A DNA stretch of 64,000 nucleotides, taken from contig NZ_JBBODF010000002.1 of NCBI RefSeq assembly GCF_038002825.1, forward strand, positions 1 to 64,000, given 5' to 3'. The translations under genes and the position numbers were made by a program. Below the pieces are notes generated by a model that was not told the origin of the DNA, made no database searches, and saw only the letters and a list, made by a program, of their open reading frames with translations. Source of the DNA: Paenibacillus sp. FSL H8-0048 (GTDB lineage: Bacteria; Bacillota; Bacilli; Paenibacillales; Paenibacillaceae). Shown here in pieces: positions 26,844 to 36,047 of the stretch; positions within the stretch are counted from its first letter, which is position 1; every line of letters begins with the position of its first letter.

Positions 26844-28668
26844 TTTATCTTCAACTGGGCGAATCCGGCTTCGGGAAGCGCTCAAGCGGCGGCTGCCTTA
26901 TATCAAGCCATACCGGCTCGGATTTCTGACAGCTGTAGTATTGCTCACAGCCAAGCTTGCTCTGGATGTAGGGTTTGCAACGATTCAGCAGGTTTTCATT
27001 GATACTATTAACAATACCGATATGCAGTCCTTGACAAGGATAACCGTCATTTGTTCTCTGGCTTGTCTAGTGACTATCATCTGTCTTATGCTGCAGCATT
27101 ACCTCCGCTTCACCGTTCACAGCCGTATGTCCTGGGATTTCCGGGCAAAGCTCTTTGACACCAGTCACCGGCTGCCCTATAGCCAGCTGCAAGCTATGCA
27201 CTCCGGGGATCTGACCTCGCGTAATACTAAGGATGCGGGAACAGCCATGGGAATGATCAGTAGTCTGGTTTACGATCTGGGTTATAATCTATTGCTCTGC
27301 TTGGTAGCATTTCTCTATTTAGCCAGTATGGATGTATGGCTCGCACTGCTTGCCCTTGGCACGGGACCCGTGGTCTTTCTGTCAGGACGTTTCTTTGACC
27401 GCAGACTACGCAAGCTGTTCACGCAGATCTATGCCCAGGAAGCTCTGTTACGGGGAATTCTGCAGGAGACTACCCAAGGGATGAAGGTCGTCCGTTCATT
27501 TTCACTGGAGAATATGCTGCTGAGCAGGTATGCCACTGAACGCAGAAAGCTGAACCAGCTTCAAAAGCAAAGAACCTTGCTGAATGCCCTGCTCTGGCAT
27601 TCTTCCGCTTTCATCAACAACGCTGTAATGATCAGCTGTGCTGTACTTATTGCAAGATCAGCGATGCGGGGAGAGACCACAGCAGGAGAAGTGCTTGCCT
27701 TCATCCTCCTGATGGGACGAGTTCAATGGCCGTTCGTCGAAATGTCGCAGACCTGGGGCGGGGTACAGGAATCACTCGGTGCAGCTGATCGTGTATTTGA
27801 AATTCTTGATGCTTCTTTGGAAGGTGAAGCATACAGCGACCGCTTCTCTTCCCCTGGATCAGTTACCACTACTGAGGAGAACGTATTAAGTATACAGGGG
27901 CTCTGCTATAGCTTCGCTGGGCCTCAGTCCAAGGAGAAGACCGGCTTATCAGAGATTAATCTCCAGCTGCAGCATGGCGAGACCGTCGCTGTTGTCGGAC
28001 CCAGCGGCTCGGGTAAAACAACACTGGTACAATTATGCTGCGGACTGTACGAACCGCAAGCCGGCAGTATTAGCGTGTGCGGTAATGCGGTACACAGTCA
28101 ATTGGAAGAGGCCCGCCGGATGATCTCCTATGTACCGCAGAACCCCTACTTGTTCTCGGGCAGTATCCGGGAGAATATTGCATTCAGCGCAGCTGAGGCA
28201 ACTGACGGGGAGATACGAGAAGCCGCCCGGTTGGCAGGTGCAGATGAATTTATCATGCGCCTGCCGGAAGGCTATGACACAATGATTGGTGAACATGGCT
28301 CCTCCTTATCCGGTGGTCAAAGACAACGCCTGGCCATCGCCAGAGCATTCCTGCGAAATGCACCGCTCCTGCTGCTGGATGAAGCTACATCAGCACTTGA
28401 TAATGAGTCCGAACGGCTGGTGCAGCAATCCCTCCAACGGCTAATGACAGACAGGACCACCCTCGTGATAGCCCACAGACTGTCAACGGTACGGGATGCC
28501 TCTCGGATTATAGTTCTTAACCAGGGGACAATCGCCGAGGAAGGGACACACGATGAACTGCTAGAGCAAAACGGACTCTATGCTGACCTCTACCACTTAC
28601 AATTCAGCTCTACAAAAGCTGGAACCAGGGGTTCTGCACTACTTACGGAATCGCTTACTGCAGGATGA
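26833..28668 (+). CDS. ABC exporter half-transporter (second subunit)
   Basis: A 611-residue exporter with an N-terminal six-helix domain (about 20-320) and a C-terminal ATPase. Walker A is GPSGSGKTT, the signature LSGGQRQRLAIARAF, Walker B LLLLDEATSALDN, and the H-loop VIAHRLSTVRDA. All catalytic residues look canonical. The ATG lies behind GGAGGAGG and overlaps the 3' end of the preceding half-transporter gene by 11 bases, a typical heterodimer arrangement (BmrCD/LmrCD type). Multidrug or peptide/lipid export is the family role; substrate unknown. Confidence 0.92.
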   Translation: MNANLSSTGRIRLREALKRRLPYIKPYRLGFLTAVVLLTAKLALDVGFATIQQVFIDTINNTDMQSLTRITVICSLACLVTIICLMLQHYLRFTVHSRMSWDFRAKLFDTSHRLPYSQLQAMHSGDLTSRNTKDAGTAMGMISSLVYDLGYNLLLCLVAFLYLASMDVWLALLALGTGPVVFLSGRFFDRRLRKLFTQIYAQEALLRGILQETTQGMKVVRSFSLENMLLSRYATERRKLNQLQKQRTLLNALLWHSSAFINNAVMISCAVLIARSAMRGETTAGEVLAFILLMGRVQWPFVEMSQTWGGVQESLGAADRVFEILDASLEGEAYSDRFSSPGSVTTTEENVLSIQGLCYSFAGPQSKEKTGLSEINLQLQHGETVAVVGPSGSGKTTLVQLCCGLYEPQAGSISVCGNAVHSQLEEARRMISYVPQNPYLFSGSIRENIAFSAAEATDGEIREAARLAGADEFIMRLPEGYDTMIGEHGSSLSGGQRQRLAIARAFLRNAPLLLLDEATSALDNESERLVQQSLQRLMTDRTTLVIAHRLSTVRDASRIIVLNQGTIAEEGTHDELLEQNGLYADLYHLQFSSTKAGTRGSALLTESLTAG

Positions 28669-28689
28669 CTCGGAGTCTAGCAACATTCA

Positions 28690-29400
28690 TCATTCGGATA
28701 TTGACCCATGTACCGGGGGCTCAATCGTTTCGTTGCCCCGAACATCTGTAATGATCTTGGTAGCGATTATTTTCCCGGCCTGATCCAGTCCTTCGATCTC
28801 GAACGGAACGCCCGCAGTCGCCGCTTGAAAAGCAAACCAGACCGTCCGGCCGGAAGCCGTCGTAATAAGCTTCGCTTCAGATTTGTCTGTGCCGGCTTCC
28901 TTTTGCTGAACAATGATTTGCTGAATGGCCGGGTCCAGCACCTCTCCGAATACCAGTGGAAACGGCGTGGAGACCTGCTCTATTTCAGGTACCCTCATAT
29001 AATTCATAGCCGCTGAGGAAGGAGCTTCGCCTTGTCCATATCCCGCGCCCCAGACCCATTTCCATCCAAGCCAAGTTTTGCGGACATACTCTATCTGAAG
29101 ATCGCCGCCTTTCTGCTGGCCTGACCGGGTAAGGAATACAAGCTCTCCCCTGCCGACCGTCTCCTTATGTACAACCGTAATGGAATCCGACTCACGGAAC
29201 AACCGCACGGCTTCCTCAGGGCTACTGCCAAGCGGAATTTGAAGGGTCTCCTTCAGCCCTAAGTCTTGCGACATCCGCCGGTCAGACCAGCCGCCTGGTT
29301 TTTCATACATATATAATAAGATATAGAGTACCGCTACCGAGGCAAGAATCACTCCGGCTGCTATCCCCCATCTGCGGGTAGTTTTCATCTTTTTATACAT
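28690..29400 (-). CDS. Membrane-anchored protein of unknown function
   Basis: A 236-residue protein with a basic N-terminus (KKMKTTRRWG) and one transmembrane helix (IAAGVILASVAVLYILLYM). The rest is outside the membrane: a region with SSPEEAVRLFRESDSITVVH, then beta-rich sequence (WLGWKWVWGAGYGQGEAP) and a C-terminal part that looks like an extracellular fold. No known motif. I favour the ATG at 29400; a TTG at 29412 is possible. It converges on the ABC exporter with 21 bases between stops and no visible terminator there. Confidence 0.7.
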   Translation of the reverse strand: MYKKMKTTRRWGIAAGVILASVAVLYILLYMYEKPGGWSDRRMSQDLGLKETLQIPLGSSPEEAVRLFRESDSITVVHKETVGRGELVFLTRSGQQKGGDLQIEYVRKTWLGWKWVWGAGYGQGEAPSSAAMNYMRVPEIEQVSTPFPLVFGEVLDPAIQQIIVQQKEAGTDKSEAKLITTASGRTVWFAFQAATAGVPFEIEGLDQAGKIIATKIITDVRGNETIEPPVHGSISE

Positions 29401-29515
29401 CCCCAATCCCAAGTGTTTACGCTTACAATGGCTTCCATCTAACTATAGAATATTTCCGGTCAGATTACAAAAGTACCCCTGCAGCAAGCTGTAAACATAT
29501 ACATTCTTATATTTG

Positions 29516-29563
29516 CAAAAAGCCAGCAGACCAGGCTCCAAGTGGGCCTTCATCTGCTGGCTT
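29516..29563 (-). terminator. Terminator after the bactofilin-like lipoprotein
   Basis: On the minus strand AAGCCAGCAGA pairs with TCTGCTGGCTT around a 22-base loop, and TTTTGC follows. It begins 31 bases past the stop at 29594. Confidence 0.7.
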
Positions 29564-29593
29564 ATGTCATTCACATCTATACTGTATACTATA

Positions 29594-30148
29594 TTATTTA
29601 ACTTCAGTAGCTCCGGTTACTTTACCTTCAAGTACAGCTGTTGCCTTCACATCTTCGCTGGAGAAGTACAGGTTGCCGTCGATAGTAGCATCCTTGTACA
29701 GGTTGAAGCCGTTAGCTTCTACATATACATCACCTTTGATCGTACCGCCTTGAACGCGGAAGTTCTCGCTCTGTACCGTTACTTTTGGTGCGGTAAGGGT
29801 GTAAGTAGCTGTAACTTTGTGGTCGGCATCCTGTGCGTACAGGGCCAGCTTACGGTAGATTGGCTTAGCTGTATCGTTCTTGTCGTGGAATTCGCCTGCT
29901 ACCACTACATCCTTGTCCACAGTCAGATCGTTCAGAACAGCAACAATCCAGGTTCCCTTGTCGCTTACTGCATTAATGAAAGAGTCTGCCTGGTTCACGA
30001 TCGAAGCGGAGGTTTTTGCATCTGTCTGCTCTGTTGCCGGTGCAGTTGTCGCTGCTGCCCCTTTGTCTGCATTGTTTTTATCCGATCCACAACCCGACAA
30101 CAAAGCTACCGATACGCCTGCTACTACTAATACTTTAAATAATTTCAT
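29594..30148 (-). CDS. Lipoprotein with bactofilin-like beta repeats
   Basis: A 184-residue lipoprotein. The signal KVLVVAGVSVALLSGC gives a lipobox with Cys at about residue 20, followed by a low-complexity linker (AAATTAPATEQTDAK). The C-terminal half has short beta-strand repeats (KVTVQSENFRVQGGTIKGD, VYVEANGFNLYKDATIDG, NLYFSSEDVKATAVLEGK) resembling the right-handed beta-helix of bactofilin-type proteins. These normally polymerise inside the cell; here the lipoprotein signal would put it outside. Function unknown. RBS AGGGGGAATT. Confidence 0.8.
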   Translation of the reverse strand: MKLFKVLVVAGVSVALLSGCGSDKNNADKGAAATTAPATEQTDAKTSASIVNQADSFINAVSDKGTWIVAVLNDLTVDKDVVVAGEFHDKNDTAKPIYRKLALYAQDADHKVTATYTLTAPKVTVQSENFRVQGGTIKGDVYVEANGFNLYKDATIDGNLYFSSEDVKATAVLEGKVTGATEVK

Positions 30149-30249
30149 TTTAATTCCCCCTGTTTCTTTAAGTTAATCTTATTATATATTAAAATTTAAT
30201 GAATACAACGTGATAATTTTCACGAATTTGTGTCTTTTTTCACAAACAT

Positions 30250-30798
30250 TCATATTTGCTCTTTCAAAGTATCCTCCCACTCCTCTCTAAGGAGCCCCAT
30301 TCGGATAGAATCATAGAAAATTCCGTTATAGTATCGGCATCGTCTCAGCCTGGCCTCCATTGTCATGCCCAGCTTCTTTCCTGCTTTCAGCATGCGCTCA
30401 TTCCCGGACCAGGTGGTGTAGCCGACACGGACTAACGGAAGGCTAGAGAATAAATGACTGATCCACAGCTTAAGAGCTCTAGTTCCGTAACCGCTGCTCC
30501 AAAAGGCAGGATCATAAATGACAATCCCCATCTCCAGCCAGTATGAAGGCTCATGCTCCCAGTAGTAGCTGACATCGCCTATAACGACGCCCTCTACTTC
30601 TATTACCCAATTCATCCCTCCTCCAATAATTTCGGCCCGCTTCCCGTAGTAAGTCTCCCATGTAATGCGTTTGTGTTCATAATATGGCGCATCCCATTTC
30701 TTCCATTCCGGGGCTTCCTCTTTATAGGCGAGCTCCCACAGCCTGGGCAGATCCTCTTCAGCTATCGGACGTATCCGCAATTCGTGATCCTGAACCAT
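30250..30798 (-). CDS. GNAT-family acetyltransferase (RimJ/RimL type)
   Basis: A 182-residue N-acetyltransferase. The pattern LRIRPIAEEDLPRLWELA at the start, the acetyl-CoA loop region DPAFWSSGYGTRALKLWI (about 110-130), and the end FYDSIRMGLLREEWE are typical of the RimJ/RimL subgroup that acetylates protein N-termini or antibiotics. RBS AGGAGATGT is well placed. It is a single-gene unit; no context indicates a substrate. Confidence 0.88.
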   Translation of the reverse strand: MVQDHELRIRPIAEEDLPRLWELAYKEEAPEWKKWDAPYYEHKRITWETYYGKRAEIIGGGMNWVIEVEGVVIGDVSYYWEHEPSYWLEMGIVIYDPAFWSSGYGTRALKLWISHLFSSLPLVRVGYTTWSGNERMLKAGKKLGMTMEARLRRCRYYNGIFYDSIRMGLLREEWEDTLKEQI

Positions 30799-31009
30799 AC
30801 ATCTCCTCCGCTTCTGTATACCTGACGTTAACTTCTTAGCGTTTATTATATATTCTTATAATAACTGACTATTGCAAGCCGTGACTGGTAATAAATGTGT
30901 ATAAACAAATTGGACTTCCCGGCGTCAGATTGAGATAATACAGGGTAACTCGTCGGGCAAGTACACAGACACTCAGATGATATATGTATATACAGAAAGG
31001 ATAATCCGA

Positions 31010-31957
31010 ATGAACCTGTCCACCCTGTCGGCCTCGCTTGCGCCGCTGAATCTGCGGAGCTGTCTGATTCAGCAGCAGGGCAGGCTGATCTTCGAACATT
31101 ATAGAGATCAGCGCACGGCCGCCGAGCTGGCGAAGATCAACTCCTGCACCAAGAGCATCCTCTCCGCGCTGATCTGCATTGCCATAGACCAGGGGCTGCT
31201 GCCCGGCCCTTCGGCCCCACTCAGCGTCTTCTTCCCGCAGGTTCTGCGCGATAAGGATGCACGGAAGCCGAACATTACGCTTGAGCAGCTGCTGACCATG
31301 TCCGCAGGCTTTCGCTGGACGGAGTTCGGCGGGGCCAATTCCTTCCCGAAGATGACCCGCACCCCGCATTGGGTGAATTATGTGCTGGAGCAGCCACTCG
31401 CGGATGAACCGGGTACCCGGATGGAATACAATTCGGGAGTCTCCCAATTGCTGTCTTCGATTCTGGTACAGGCCACAGGTCAGAGCACAGCCAGCTATGC
31501 CGAACAGGTTCTCTTCGGACCGCTCGGCATCCGGGATTATGACTGGGAATCGGACCCCCAGGGCATCCATACCGGCGGCTTCGGGCTGAAGCTGCGTCCG
31601 GTAGACCTGCTGAATTTTGGACAGCTCTATTTGCAGCAGGGAGTATGGAAGAATTCGCAGATCATCACCGGCCGTTGGGCCGAACGTTCCGTACAGCCAG
31701 TCATGCACACGGAGCCTCCCCGCCATGGGGGATACGGCTGGCACTGGTGGACAGATGCCCTGTCCCGCAGCACAGAAGCCGGAGAATTCAGTTTGGTAGA
31801 CTACTATTACGCCCGCGGGTACGCCGGTCAATTCGTATATGTAGTGCCGGAGCTTCAGCTTGTCGCTGTGCTGACCCAAGATAACAAGCGCGGGAAGAAT
31901 AATCCTCCAGTGGATGTGTTCCGTGACTATATCGTGCCTTTATTGGGGGCTACTTAA
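31010..31957 (+). CDS. Serine hydrolase, class C beta-lactamase/esterase fold
   Basis: A 315-residue serine hydrolase (PF00144 family). The nucleophile is in INSCTKSILSA (S-x-x-K near 44). The second motif, MEYNSGVSQL, is Tyr-x-Asn (near 139). The third is represented by YARGYAGQFVYVVPE. No signal peptide is visible, so a cytoplasmic esterase or peptidase is more likely than an antibiotic-degrading enzyme. I choose the ATG at 31010, 8 bases after GAAAGGA. A weak stem (aatccccg/cggggatt, 32006-32042) follows without a U-tract. Confidence 0.85.
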   Translation: MNLSTLSASLAPLNLRSCLIQQQGRLIFEHYRDQRTAAELAKINSCTKSILSALICIAIDQGLLPGPSAPLSVFFPQVLRDKDARKPNITLEQLLTMSAGFRWTEFGGANSFPKMTRTPHWVNYVLEQPLADEPGTRMEYNSGVSQLLSSILVQATGQSTASYAEQVLFGPLGIRDYDWESDPQGIHTGGFGLKLRPVDLLNFGQLYLQQGVWKNSQIITGRWAERSVQPVMHTEPPRHGGYGWHWWTDALSRSTEAGEFSLVDYYYARGYAGQFVYVVPELQLVAVLTQDNKRGKNNPPVDVFRDYIVPLLGAT

Positions 31958-32042
31958 GCCTGCTTCTGAGCTTGCTGGCTGCATACCATAATAGCAGACG
32001 CACAAATCCCCGCTGCCTGATTGCTTAAGGCCCGGGGATTCA

Positions 32043-32810
32043 TGTGTTGACTACGCTATTCAATTTAAATCTTTCCTCCAAGTAACAAAAGCCATATCCC
32101 TGACATGGTGATTGTTCTCAATTTCATGTTTCCTTGACGCTTCCGTGTTGCCCGTTCGCTCCATTTCGGAGTATTGCTCCATGTCCTGCATATGGGGTGG
32201 ATTCCCGCGTACACGATTTCACGAAAAACGTTTTCACGGACGTTTTCCCTACTGTGATAAATCGCAGTTGTACGCTTCGCTAACCTTTTTCATTGGAATC
32301 ACGCTCTTTCTTCCGCAAGAACCTTCTCTTGCTTGAATAATTAGCTTCGTTCTTCTTCCAATAAAGATTTGCTCTTTGGGTTCCCGCATACCCACGATCT
32401 GCCAGAAGATGTTATCATCCACCTTCTTTATCTGCAGCCGATTCCGGCATGCTTCGCTAACGCTAGTACATCGGGGCTCTCTCCTTTCCTTCATTCATTG
32501 CTAAATTTAGGAATGAGACTATCACCTGCGGTACCACTTGTAATGCTTAATGCTCTTGTTGCAGTGGTTCCTGTGGTGATGCCTACATTATACCTGAGAA
32601 ACACTCAAATTTAAACTTTCAAAAACCTGCATATCCCTGCGAAATCTGCGATATTTCTGGAGGATTGTAATTGAAATGCCCATCTCTAAAAATAGCTCTG
32701 GTTAAGGATTATTTACTCCCGATAGCTGGTTTTTTTCATGTATGCGCTATCATTTCGCCGAAAAAACATCGGCCAGACTGAAGATATTCTCTTCAGTCTG
32801 GCCAGCGTAG
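32043..32810. other. Unexplained 0.77 kb intergenic stretch
   Basis: No convincing gene. On the minus strand there are two hydrophilic frames: one of 43 codons (32060-32191, beginning MQDMEQYSEMERTGNTEA) and one of 81 codons (32249-32494). Neither has a ribosome site. An 11-base direct repeat, gcttcgctaac, recurs at 32274 and 32452, and cgtgaaaa-type units repeat near 32220-32245. It could be a decayed gene, a mobile-element remnant or a structured RNA; I cannot decide. The right end holds the terminator of the CPBP gene. Confidence 0.5.
32761..32803 (-). terminator. Terminator after the CPBP protease gene
   Basis: GGCCAGACTGAAGA and TCTTCAGTCTGGCC form a perfect 14-bp stem with a five-base loop; on the minus strand GATGTTTTTT follows. 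It lies within 10 bases of the gene end. Confidence 0.88.
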
Positions 32811-33569
32811 CTACAAGGTGAGACTATGATTTCTGTGCTTGCGATTGAACACCATGAGCAGATAAATTCCATAGAGGAGATACATAATATTAAGAATGGA
32901 GACGATCAGCACCTCATGCTCCAAGTTCTCATTACTGACCATGGCCAGTGCATCATAAATAAAATGGAATGCGATCAGCGGAACAATATTCCGGCCAGTC
33001 TCGATCAGCAAAGCGAGAAGACAACCCAACAGCAGCGCATTAATCACCTGGAGAAGCGTATGTATAAGATCATTTCCGCCAAAGGCATTAGACATATGTA
33101 GAACCCCGAAGAAGATAGAGGAGAACACAATATAGAAGAGCGGGCCTCTAGATTTCAGATAATTCCAGATCACTCCTCTAAAAATGGCTTCCTCCGTGTA
33201 ACCCACCAGCAGCGTCATCATAACAATGCTGATCACATCAGGCGCTCCCAGTTCAACGTTAATCCCATTCATCAGCGGCTGGGCTACGGCAATAATGATC
33301 AGCGGGATATAGAACAGTACAGCTCTGGAAGGCTCAGCCTCCAGCTTGCGGAAGCCGAAGCTCACGAGCGAGGAATCCTTTCTTTTCATATAAACAGTCA
33401 CAATAATACCCATAACCAGGTAGGCGCAGGCTTGGGCATTTCTAATCCCCATATCCCCAAACTCCATAATCGTGGCTACAGCGGAGGCAATGGATACAGC
33501 CAGGGTCAAGACTACTCCCCATACCAGCGAGTAAATGAGCGGACGTCCCTGTGCAGCAGTGTTTTTCAT
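32811..33569 (-). CDS. CPBP-family intramembrane metalloprotease
   Basis: A 252-residue protein with about seven or eight transmembrane helices. The CPBP (CaaX protease/bacteriocin-processing) motifs are present: VGYTEEAIFRGVIWNYL (EExxxR, near 124), FFGVLHMSNAF (His, near 158) and LIAFHFIYDALA (His, near 205). Family members process peptides within the membrane or give self-immunity to bacteriocins. RBS AAAGGAGATC. It stands alone; no bacteriocin-like gene is adjacent in the window. Confidence 0.88.
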   Translation of the reverse strand: MKNTAAQGRPLIYSLVWGVVLTLAVSIASAVATIMEFGDMGIRNAQACAYLVMGIIVTVYMKRKDSSLVSFGFRKLEAEPSRAVLFYIPLIIIAVAQPLMNGINVELGAPDVISIVMMTLLVGYTEEAIFRGVIWNYLKSRGPLFYIVFSSIFFGVLHMSNAFGGNDLIHTLLQVINALLLGCLLALLIETGRNIVPLIAFHFIYDALAMVSNENLEHEVLIVSILNIMYLLYGIYLLMVFNRKHRNHSLTL

Positions 33570-33714
33570 TTCAGATCTCCTTTATAGTAGGCTAACGTAT
33601 TGCCGCTTCAGGACAATAATGGATTAATTGTATGCGATGATGCCAAATTATACGATATCTATATAATCTTCCAATGAATATTGCGGAGCTTCACTTGAAC
33701 CAGCATGTAACATC

Positions 33715-33762
33715 AAAAAAACCGGTAAGGCCGCAAGACTGCTGCAGCTTTACCGGTTTTTT
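33715..33762. terminator. Bidirectional terminator below the chemotaxis operon
   Basis: AAAAAACCGGTAA and TTACCGGTTTTTT flank a short inner stem, giving A- and T-tracts on both sides. On the minus strand it closes the transcript of the chemotaxis operon, 18 bases past the small gene at 33780. Confidence 0.85.
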
Positions 33763-33779
33763 GTGCTTTGCTTATTCCC

Positions 33780-33953
33780 TTACAGCAGTCCTGCATTCTT
33801 CACGGCATGTTCCCAGCTTGGAAAATAATACAGCGCACTTCTCATCAGCTCGGGCTCCTGCTGCTTGATCTGCTTCTTGTTCATGTTGCCCCCACCAGAT
33901 TGAAGCTGCTTGATCCTACTGATAACTTCATCCGAAGCCATTGTAATATCCAA
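33780..33953 (-). CDS. 57-residue protein after cheA
   Basis: A short frame from TTG (33953, after AGGGGTGAAGAG) or ATG (33941) reads MASDEVISRIKQLQSGGGN, NKKQIKQQEPELMRSALYYFPSWEHAVKNAGLL. The part from LNKK-like NKKQIKQQEP to YYFPSWEHAVKNAG matches a small recurrent helical motif I know from Gram-positive proteins, where such units are repeated. Here a single unit forms the whole protein. It ends just before a strong terminator and follows cheA by 84 bases, so it probably belongs to that operon. Function unknown; it is too short for most gene callers. Confidence 0.6.
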   Translation of the reverse strand: MDITMASDEVISRIKQLQSGGGNMNKKQIKQQEPELMRSALYYFPSWEHAVKNAGLL

Positions 33954-34037
33954 CTCTTCACCCCTTTCCGGTGTTTCTTTCCATATTTTTCACCATTACT
34001 GCCGGTTCTATACCAGCTTGCGGCACTCGGAAAGTAA

Positions 34038-36032
34038 TCAGTGGCTAACAAGATAAGAGGCATCCAGAATCAGGGCCACCCGGCCGTTGCCCAGGATGGT
34101 CGCCCCGGACAGATGGTTCATCGTTCCCAGATACGCGCCCAGGGACTTGATGACCACCTCCTGGTTGCCGATGATCTCATCGACAGCGAATGCAGCGATC
34201 CGGTCAACAGATCTTACAATCACGAGCGGAATCGTCTTGGAATGGCGCTCTGTGCGCGGATAATGCAGCTTGTCTCTGAGCCAGGAGAGCGGAACAATCC
34301 GCCCGTGGTTGATAATCGCCTGCTCCCCTTGAACAACCTGAATCTCTTCGGGAGCGATCCGTACAATCTCGGCCACATTATACATAGGGACAATCAGCAC
34401 ACGCCCGGAGACCTTAACCAGCAGCCCCTTGATAATAGCCAGCGTAAGCGGCAGACGAATCGTAAACAGCGTACCTGCCCCCGGCTCAGTCTGAATATCT
34501 ATGATTCCGTTGAGACGTCCAATCTGACTGCGGACAATATCCATCCCCACGCCCCGCCCTGACACTTCGCTGACTTCGGAGGCCGTGGAGAAGCCCGGCT
34601 CGAAGATCAGGCTAACCGCCTCCTGCGCGGTTAAGTATCCTGCCTGCTCTTCCGTAATGATCCCTTTTCTGAGCGCAGAGGCTGTAATCCGGGCAGCATC
34701 GATGCCTTGTCCATCATCCTCCAGACGAATCACGACCTGATTCTCCTCATGAAAAGAAGTAAGCGTAATTCTGCCCTTCGGAGCCTTGCCCTGCTGCACA
34801 CGCACCTCTGGACTCTCGATGCCGTGATCAGCGCTGTTACGGATCAAGTGGATCAGCGGATCACTTAGCTCTTCAATGATCATCCGGTCCAGCTCGGTCT
34901 CGCCTCCCTGAATCTGCAGCTCAATATCCTTGCCCAGCTTCTGGGCCAGATCCCTGACCAGCCGCGGAAAACGGTTAAACAGCTGATCCATCGGCAGCAT
35001 CCGGGTCTTCATGACCCCTTCCTGAAGCTCTTTGATAATTCCGCCCATATGATCCGAGATCGAGCCGATATCAGGCAGAACCTTGGCGGGATCATTACGT
35101 TGTCCATTAGCGCTCAGATCGGCCAGAGAGGTCTGCTCGATCAGCAGCTCTCCCACCAGATTCATGAGATGGTCCAGCCGCTCCACACTCACCCGGACCG
35201 TTGACTGTACCTCATGGGGTTTCCCTTTGCCCGGAGCAGAGGACGAAGCTTCAGCAGGCAACGGTTCGGCAGTAGTCTGGATGTCAGTCCCGGCAACAGG
35301 TGCAGGCACGAACGGTGTAATGATAATGCTCTCGACATCTGTCTCCCCTGCCAGCTGCTCCGATATCTGCCGGATCTCGCGCGGGGAAGCAGCGACTACA
35401 GCAAATTGGCTGTATCGGGCATCTTCATCGTCTCCAGGCGCCGCCGGGGGCGCCAAGGCAGCAGCAATTACCGGTCCGCAGACCTCTTCGATACGCTGCA
35501 AGAGGATATAATGCCGGGCCGCCTTCATCTGGCAGTCCTCTCTCAAGGTGACTGCAAGGGCCAACAGCGAGTAGCCCGCTGTGGCGGCCTCTTCCACCTG
35601 AAGCAGCTGCGCTGCATTTAAGACCGGAAGCCGGACCGGCTGAGGTTCAGCCGGCTTATTAATCAGCGCCTTGATCTCTGCCACCACAGCGGAGCAATCA
35701 GTGAAGCCCTCCCCGCTGACATACTGCGTGCGCAGCAGCTTCATCGCATCCAGCGCCCGGAAGAGTGTGTCAATCAGATTGCCGGTAATCTCCGGCTTCT
35801 TCGCCCGTACCCACTCCAGCGCATACTCCACCTCATGCGTGAGATCGCTCATCTCTCGGAAGCCCATAGTGGAAGCGGAGCCCTTGATCGTATGGGCTGC
35901 GCGGAAGATCGTCTGAATCAGCTCAGCGGTTGGAGCATGCTCCAGCGCAAGCAGGGACTGGTCGATCCGCTCTAATTGCTCGTTCAGCTCTTCTATGAAT
36001 ATATCGCGGTAAGCCGACAGTTCCATCATCAT
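34038..36032 (-). CDS. cheA: Chemotaxis histidine kinase CheA
   Basis: A 664-residue CheA. The HPt domain (1-105) has the phosphorylated His in FRAAHTIKGSASTMGF (His47). A low-conservation stretch follows (about 130-265), then the dimerisation domain (about 270-330), and the ATPase with HLIRNSADHGIE (N box, near 395), LEDDGQGID (G1) and GRGVGMDIVRSQ (G2). The C-terminal CheW-like domain covers 530-664. It should receive signals from the receptor and CheW encoded upstream. No cheY, cheB or cheR is in the window, so the output regulator is elsewhere. RBS AAAAGGGGAAC. Confidence 0.95.
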   Translation of the reverse strand: MMMELSAYRDIFIEELNEQLERIDQSLLALEHAPTAELIQTIFRAAHTIKGSASTMGFREMSDLTHEVEYALEWVRAKKPEITGNLIDTLFRALDAMKLLRTQYVSGEGFTDCSAVVAEIKALINKPAEPQPVRLPVLNAAQLLQVEEAATAGYSLLALAVTLREDCQMKAARHYILLQRIEEVCGPVIAAALAPPAAPGDDEDARYSQFAVVAASPREIRQISEQLAGETDVESIIITPFVPAPVAGTDIQTTAEPLPAEASSSAPGKGKPHEVQSTVRVSVERLDHLMNLVGELLIEQTSLADLSANGQRNDPAKVLPDIGSISDHMGGIIKELQEGVMKTRMLPMDQLFNRFPRLVRDLAQKLGKDIELQIQGGETELDRMIIEELSDPLIHLIRNSADHGIESPEVRVQQGKAPKGRITLTSFHEENQVVIRLEDDGQGIDAARITASALRKGIITEEQAGYLTAQEAVSLIFEPGFSTASEVSEVSGRGVGMDIVRSQIGRLNGIIDIQTEPGAGTLFTIRLPLTLAIIKGLLVKVSGRVLIVPMYNVAEIVRIAPEEIQVVQGEQAIINHGRIVPLSWLRDKLHYPRTERHSKTIPLVIVRSVDRIAAFAVDEIIGNQEVVIKSLGAYLGTMNHLSGATILGNGRVALILDASYLVSH

Positions 36033-36047
36033 TGCTTGTTCCCCTTT

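Noticed and set aside
30869..31879. 336-codon open frame on the minus strand
   Set aside because: Antisense to the serine hydrolase; no family features.
32006..32042. Terminator of the serine hydrolase gene
   Set aside because: The stem is exact but there is no U-tract on the plus strand, so I did not call it.
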